Positions 58,741 through 64,000 of a DNA stretch of 64,000 nucleotides are shown here, one piece after another; within the stretch, counting starts at the first letter, position 1; every line of letters begins with the position of its first letter. This stretch comes from Agaricus subrufescens. Taxonomy: Eukaryota > Basidiomycota > Agaricomycetes > Agaricales > Agaricaceae. The position numbers and the translations under genes were made by a program. The stretch is taken from contig CM057061.1 of NCBI GenBank assembly GCA_029945375.1, positions 1,116,001 to 1,180,000 on the forward strand, given 5' to 3'. The notes below the pieces were generated by a model. That model had not been told where the DNA came from. It did no database searches and worked only from the letters and a program-made list of their open reading frames with translations.

Positions 58741-60545
58741 CTACAATGCAGCTCCTTTGCGCATCCTCCGAGACCACGATGCATTCGGTGCAACCTCCAC
58801 CTTGAGCCCGTTCACCGCAGCCGACGACGGGACAGGCGCCGCGCTACTACTCCAACTCCCCGCTGCAGAAGACATGGCCGTGCTCGAAGTTGCTTCCCGC
58901 AGGCCCCCGGAACTCGCGCTGGCCGAACTTGTCACCGTAACTGTCACTGTTTGGGTTTCCGGGGCGGTACTACGTGCTCCGCTCCCCTGTGCAAATGGTC
59001 TCCATATCATTTTGACGCTCTGATTTCCGTCCGGAGCCTGTTCTCTGGATGCCCCCATTGACGCAGAACTGGCTGGAGCAATACTTGTCGATGTAGAGTT
59101 GGCTGGAGCATTACTTGTCGATGTAGAATTCGAATGGGTCCCGTTATATACTGGTTGTAACGTCCCGGTACCAGGTTCAAACAAGAAAATCTGACTAAAA
59201 CGATCATCATCGCTGTCTGAGGCTTTACAGTCTTCCATAGTCATCGGCCGTGGCCCGTCGGGATTCCGTTCATATGAACAACAAGACCATTCCGACCGAT
59301 TAGGTAGCTTGGTCTGAAGAGTGACGCGAACTTGCCCCAAAGCAGCCGGGAGCGGAACAGGAAGCTGGACCGGAAGGGGAAGTTGGCCGGGACTAGGTGC
59401 TTGGCCGGGAGCGGGAGCTTGACCGGGACTAGGTGCTTGACCAGGAGTGGGTGCTTGACCAGGACTAGGTGCTTGACCAGGAGCGGGAGCTTGGCCAGGA
59501 GTGGGAGCCTGACCGGGACTCGGAGCTTGAGCAGGAACAGGAAGTAGGCCACCACCGACAGGGAGCTGGCCAGGAACAGGAAGTAAACCACTACCAGATG
59601 GAAGCTGAGCAGGAACAGGAAGTAGACCATTACCGACAGGAAGCTGACCGGGAACCGGAAGTAAACCACCGACAGGAAGCTGACCAGAACTGAGTGGAAG
59701 TGAGCCGAGGGGAAGTGAAGCAGTGTCCGGAAGGGGAACCGGAAGCGAACCAACAACGCCAGCGACACCAGCGACACCAGTAACACCAGAAAGGGGAAGT
59801 GAGCCCACGACACCGGCGATTGGTGAGGGAGCCCCGACCAAGTAGAACATGGTCTGGTTCGAGCTAGAAACACCAACGTCGTAACCACCATTCCTGTTCT
59901 CGACTAGAAACTGCCCAAAAGCTCTATCTTGACCATTTGACCCGTCTGATCCCTGGTGCGAACCCGTTGTTAGAAGAAATGGAAGACTATGACTGGCTGG
60001 GCTGCTTACCGTGACCTCTACGGTGCCTAAGACTGCTTCTGGTCTGTTACTGGATGCTGCGGGGTCGCTTCGCGGTTGGACCGCCGGGCGCGAGTGTCTA
60101 GGCGAACGGTGGAGTAATTCTCTGCGGGTACGAACACGATGACGATTGCCATCGACGACCTCATTATGATTATGGTCATGCCAATCACGACAAGCCAAAT
60201 GAAGACGGTTCGCGTCGCCGTTCACAAACACCTTTTTCGAGCAATCGTCATTGTTTTGTCGTTTATATGGCCCTGCCGGTAACTCAAAGACGCGTATCAA
60301 TTGATCCGCAGGTAGATGTTCGATATTTCGCTATCACGACGTAAGTTTGATTGGAGTATATGCGGTGAGATGTCACCTACAATGACTTGTTGCTTCAGGC
60401 CATGTCTTTCGCGTTCAAAAACAGTCGGTTGGCCAGAATGACGAGTATCAATTACCGCAGCGCCGACCAATAAGGGGTTGAAAGAGAGGACAGCAACCGT
60501 GCACAGTGTGGCGAGAAGAGCAAAACGAGAACCCACAGCGACCAT
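58741..60545 (-). CDS. Secreted Pro/Gly-repeat protein
   Basis: Two exons (60545-60381 and 60330-58741), 584 residues. The N-terminus is a clear signal peptide: hydrophobic F-A-L-L-A-T-L-C-T-V-A-V-L-S-F, then G-A-A. A Cys-containing domain follows (D-D-C-S-K-K-V-F-V-N-G and C-R-D-W-H-D-H-N-H-N), then V-G-S-L-P-L and L-L-P-V-P-G-Q-L-P repeats and about eight P-G-Q-A-P-[STA] hexapeptides. Next is a second Cys region (W-S-C-C-S-Y-E-R-N-P-D-G), N-x-S/T-rich linkers and a Ser/Ala-rich end. No TM or GPI-like C-terminus is visible. It lies 180 bp upstream of the single-TM gene on the same strand. Extracellular or wall-associated (inference); family not recognised. Confidence 0.7.
59384..59530 (-). 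repeat. Coding 18-bp minisatellite
   Basis: About eight 18-bp units coding P-G-Q-A-P-[STA] in the secreted protein. Near-identical neighbours suggest length variation between strains. Confidence 0.75.
59531..59687 (-). repeat. Coding 39-bp minisatellite
   Basis: About four 39-bp units coding G-L-L-P-V-P-[GA]-Q-L-P-[VS]-G type repeats, adjacent to the 18-bp array. Confidence 0.7.
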
Positions 60546-61259
60546 GATTTGTAGTTGTAAAAGAAGAGTCACGCGAAACCAGTCGCTTAATGTTAGAGAA
60601 TGTGGGATAGTTTGTGGGGGTCACCGGGACGGATAGTGTTAAAAGCAAGGAAGACTGGGCTGGTGTTTCAGCCCCGTCCAGCAGTTATATGTCTCCTCGT
60701 GTTTGGGAGTCTTTGGTCTCAGTCTCAACTCGAACTGCCATCTCCTGTCTGCAATCGGAAGGAGAGTATCCATTTCTGGTATGCAGTGTTCCGACGAGTA
60801 AGCTCTGGGCTGACGGGGTTAAAAATAACACTCACTACGTCCCGCAATATGCCCTTTTTTGACAAATTCTAGACAAAGAAGATCACTAGAAGACCCTGCA
60901 GACACTTGACAGTAGTTGCCGTTCCGCTCGTTGTTTGGAACAGGCAGCGAATCTGGTGCTCGCGGCTGCTGGAATAACACGGTGTGCACATGTTGGACAC
61001 GCCGATCACACTTGCCACTTGCCAGCCGGAACCGCCGCGATTTCCGAACAAATGCAACACACCGCTTCACCATCAAATGTGACACCTCTAGGCCCCGGCA
61101 CCCTGAACCTGCCAATAGAATTCTGGTGTACGTCAGACAAACACATATATAAACTACTTATACATATAATCCTTTTCGTCCATCCTTCCCTCGTCCTCTA
61201 TCGTCACCCTTTTCGAACTGCAAAACTCGCTTTGCGTCCCCTTTTTCGCTTCGCTCCCT
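60546..61259. other. No gene; divergent intergenic region
   Basis: Between the start of the secreted protein gene (-) and the DUF6533 gene (+). ORFs on both strands overlap each other and lack support. Confidence 0.45.
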
Positions 61260-62637
61260 ATGGGGTCCATGTCCAATGTTTTATTCAGTATCCGGCATAC
61301 TCGTTCGATTATGATTGCGCTGTCCGCGTTGCAGCTATACGAGTGGCTCTTATTGTAAGTGTTCTTCTCCTGGGTTTGTCTGACTACACGACCATCTAAT
61401 ATTCTCAAGACTAGGTCGGGAGGTTGAATTCGTATGTTGGCATACATTCCAATCATGTAATTTAAACCAAGATTGAAACACAACGTGATAGATCCACAAG
61501 GCACGGATATCGTTCATTAATGTCTGCTACTTCTTCTGTCGGTACTATACTGCTGCCGCGTGGGTTGGCATAACGTGGAGTTATGTTGGAGATTATCCAA
61601 AGGAGGTATGCGCCCGAATTGTCAAACCTGCTCATGCCGTACTGGCTCCTTGTGTGCGTCTATTCGCTGTTACTGATCGTTCCGACTAAAATGCACTGTC
61701 TCCAAGCAATTTACCTCACATGGTACACTGGCAATTCATCTTAAAACAAGTTTCTATATTCACCCTGTAATGCAGGTGTCATGTTGATGCGTGCATATGC
61801 ATTCACCTCCCGTAGCCGTCAAGTCCTAATCTTTCTGGGATTGTGTTACCTCATCCTCATTGGTATCAACTTCTGGGTCTTTTGCACTCCTCTAAGTATC
61901 CCTCAAGAATTATACGCTCTCATCGGTCCAACTGGATGTTACCCTGACAATGCGGATGGCGCTGTGATGAGACGAGTGCGAGTAAGCGGTTGAAACATAC
62001 CTACACGATCCTCACCACGACTAACGAAACCCAAAGTGGTCAATTGTTCGTCTAGATATAGTTTTTTTGACATCATGCTGATCTCAAAATTCATCAGCTC
62101 GCCTCGGCCATCATGGACATCATCTGCTTATCAATAGTCATTATCGTAAGTCATAATTGACTAGCCGAGCATTTTGTGCGTTCATTTCGGCCTTCCTTCC
62201 ATTATAGCAATGTTACCGGACCCGAGCGAGAGATGTTTCATTGGGGCGGTACATTGAGAAACAAGGTACGGCATGCTTTACTTTTGGTATCATGTGCGAA
62301 TATCTCTTGATATTTTATATTGTATCCAGGCATCTGCGCTTTCGTCCTTGTCTACGCCATCAACCTTACGAGTATAATTCTATCTTTTCAGTAAGCCAGA
62401 TTTTCTGATTCGATTACGACACAAAACATCAATTACGCACTCAGATTAGCTGATGGCACAGGTCTCCCAATGGCCCTTGTTCTGCCAAATCTTGTTGTAT
62501 GTAAAACTTTCCTCACTGACGTTACATTGAGACAACTAACGGCAATAAATAATCTGGTATCCCAGGCATGTCGATTGTTGGTGTCACTTGTCCTGTCAAA
62601 ACTGGCATATGCCGTTGCTAACGTGAAACCGATTTAA
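61260..62637 (+). CDS. DUF6533 membrane protein
   Basis: Multi-exon gene; start ATG 61260 (or 61269). The DUF6533 domain reads I-A-L-S-A-L-Q-L-Y-E-W-L-L-L-L-G-R-E-V-E-F across introns. Then I-N-V-C-Y-F-F-C-R-Y-Y-T-A-A-A-W-V-G, and V-M-L-M-R-A-Y-A-F-T-S-R-S-R-Q with a TM (61781-61970). Three further TM-containing exons follow (L-A-S-A-I-M-D-I-I-C-L-S; G-I-C-A-F-V-L-V-Y-A-I-N-L; L-P-M-A-L-V-L-P-N-L-V) and the end K-P-I at 62637. The exon or exons between about 61607 and 61775 could not be settled, so a lesion there cannot be excluded. DUF6533 proteins are agaricomycete-expanded, predicted multi-pass membrane proteins of unknown function. Confidence 0.75.
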
Positions 62638-64000
62638 ATGACAGAGTCCTTCAACTCCGGGAACGGTGTCAGCCACCCAGCGCGATTGAACTGGAAGCAA
62701 GGAACTCTAGAATCGTCCAAGATGCCTTTGACCGCCTTCAAGACAATAGAGATTTTTCTACGATACTCTGAAATGATGAACCTCTCTAGGAACTCGCCTT
62801 GTTATAGGTGCTTTCCCTTCCTCAACAACTGTACGATAGCTGGATTATTCATTCCTTTGCACTATTTATCATATTCACACTTGAATGATCATTATCAGAA
62901 ACCTTCCTTTGTTACCTTACTCAAAAAAACACAACATAGTAGATAAGCTTCGAGATTAAATAAGCGTATTACGCACTTCCTTTACAAAGACGTACCTGTA
63001 CGAAATTCCCAACCATTGAACCCGAATAGTATCGTGCACAAGTAGATACCTCCCGAGCGCCTGATCCGTATCATCACCTTAAAACTTTAGTGCCCCAAAA
63101 CCTTCTTTGATATTGGATGACTTTCCGTAACTCTAAATAATAGATTTCTCTAAATTTCTAGATTCTAAACTACTTGCCGGAGATGCCGATGGATATATCA
63201 AGTAACTGTGCCAGCGGATCTTGAAAATCTGAAAAACTCCAGACTTGAAGGCCTTTCTAAACTTTCTTACGGTATAACCTAATTTCTCACACTCGATCAG
63301 ATTGTTGGCGGGAAATTACTCAGGTGAGACTAGAGGACGACTAGAGGACGACTTCCCGCAGCGTCTGGAAACACAGAATTTTTTCTAAATCTTATTTCAT
63401 TTGAAACTCCGCCCGTCTATACTCAGGATATTAAACCGTAGACTGTTTAGAATAAATCAAGGCCAATAAACATAGGCAGGGATATAGACTGTGAGTATGA
63501 AATAGGATGGATAGTGCTTGCGTTCAGAACGGTTGATGCACGCACTTCTGCTCATTATGAGATGTCTGAGGCTGAACAACGACAGTGGTTGCAGCTACCG
63601 TTTACAGTTTACCCTTGGACTCAGGCTCTTTCAGCCACTCCTCACTCGGGCCACGGGCATCTGAGAGCACCTCATTCCGAGCAATGATGCACACTCAATC
63701 CGTAGCATTTTTCAATGATAGTGCACTCAAGTTTCGTTGTTCAAAAGCACATACGCCTGAGCTGTGAAATACTGAAGCCGGCCATGATCGGTTGCTGAAG
63801 CAGTGTCTCACGATATTGACCTGAAAGTTGGAGATAGGATCTTACTCGTGACGTCCATAACTCCTTTAATGCATAAAGTGAGGTAATATTCGAGGACTGC
63901 AATCTGGAAGAGGCCCCCTCTTCCAGATTGCAGTCTGGAAAGACGTGAATTTAAAGATCCGCTTTTGCCAAACACCGATTTAGTCAACGGCACGTCCGGC
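62638..64000. other. No supported gene; ends with a strong hairpin
   Basis: Short ORFs only, without family motifs or splice support. A 19-bp perfect hairpin lies at 63895-63935. Confidence 0.45.
63895..63935. other. Perfect 19-bp hairpin with 3-nt loop
   Basis: GACTGCAATCTGGAAGAGG (63895-63913), loop CCC, and its exact reverse complement (63917-63935). No T run follows and no gene ends nearby. Confidence 0.85.

Overview
The window looks like nuclear DNA of an agaricomycete (mushroom-type) basidiomycete. Genes have many introns of about 50-60 bp. Families typical of that group are present: two Tnp2-type (Plavaka/CACTA) transposases, DUF6533 and DUF6534 seven-helix membrane proteins, a NACHT NLR-like protein, a DUF2235 hydrolase and an Hsf1-type transcription factor. 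No rRNA, convincing tRNA or CRISPR array was seen.

Layout. 0-25 kb is accessory and rich in mobile elements. It begins with the 5' part of a hypothetical gene leaving the left edge, then a Plavaka transposase gene (747-9046) split by a full Ty1/copia element (1012-6108; 300-bp LTRs, 5-bp target duplication). All LTR differences and all nonsense codons I found in the two elements fit CpG decay. Next come repeat relics, a 950-bp block packed with unrelated perfect hairpins (10690-11640), a second, fully open Plavaka transposase (12075-15423), and a nuclear-looking Lys/Ser-rich and acidic-repeat protein (17944-19909). Repeat debris with a truncated DUF6534 copy follows. 26-30 kb is core-like: the Hsf1-type gene and a DJ-1/PfpI protein.

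31-48 kb is a tandem array of three cassettes. Each holds a (+) DUF6534 gene and a (-) single-TM surface-protein gene. The three DUF6534 genes are intact with the same exon plan. The single-TM gene is intact only in the last cassette. In the first two it is truncated, and the stretch coding its stalk and TM helix is inverted in place. Two solo LTRs with perfect target duplications lie in the array.

48-62 kb holds an NLR-like NACHT gene facing a DUF2235 hydrolase gene with 17 exons, a RapZ-C-like small protein, a second single-TM protein sharing the C-terminal DD-x-Y-G-G motif, a secreted Pro/Gly-repeat protein and a DUF6533 gene. The last 1.4 kb has no gene that I can support.

Exon borders were placed by eye and checked for frame and family motifs; none is backed by transcript data.
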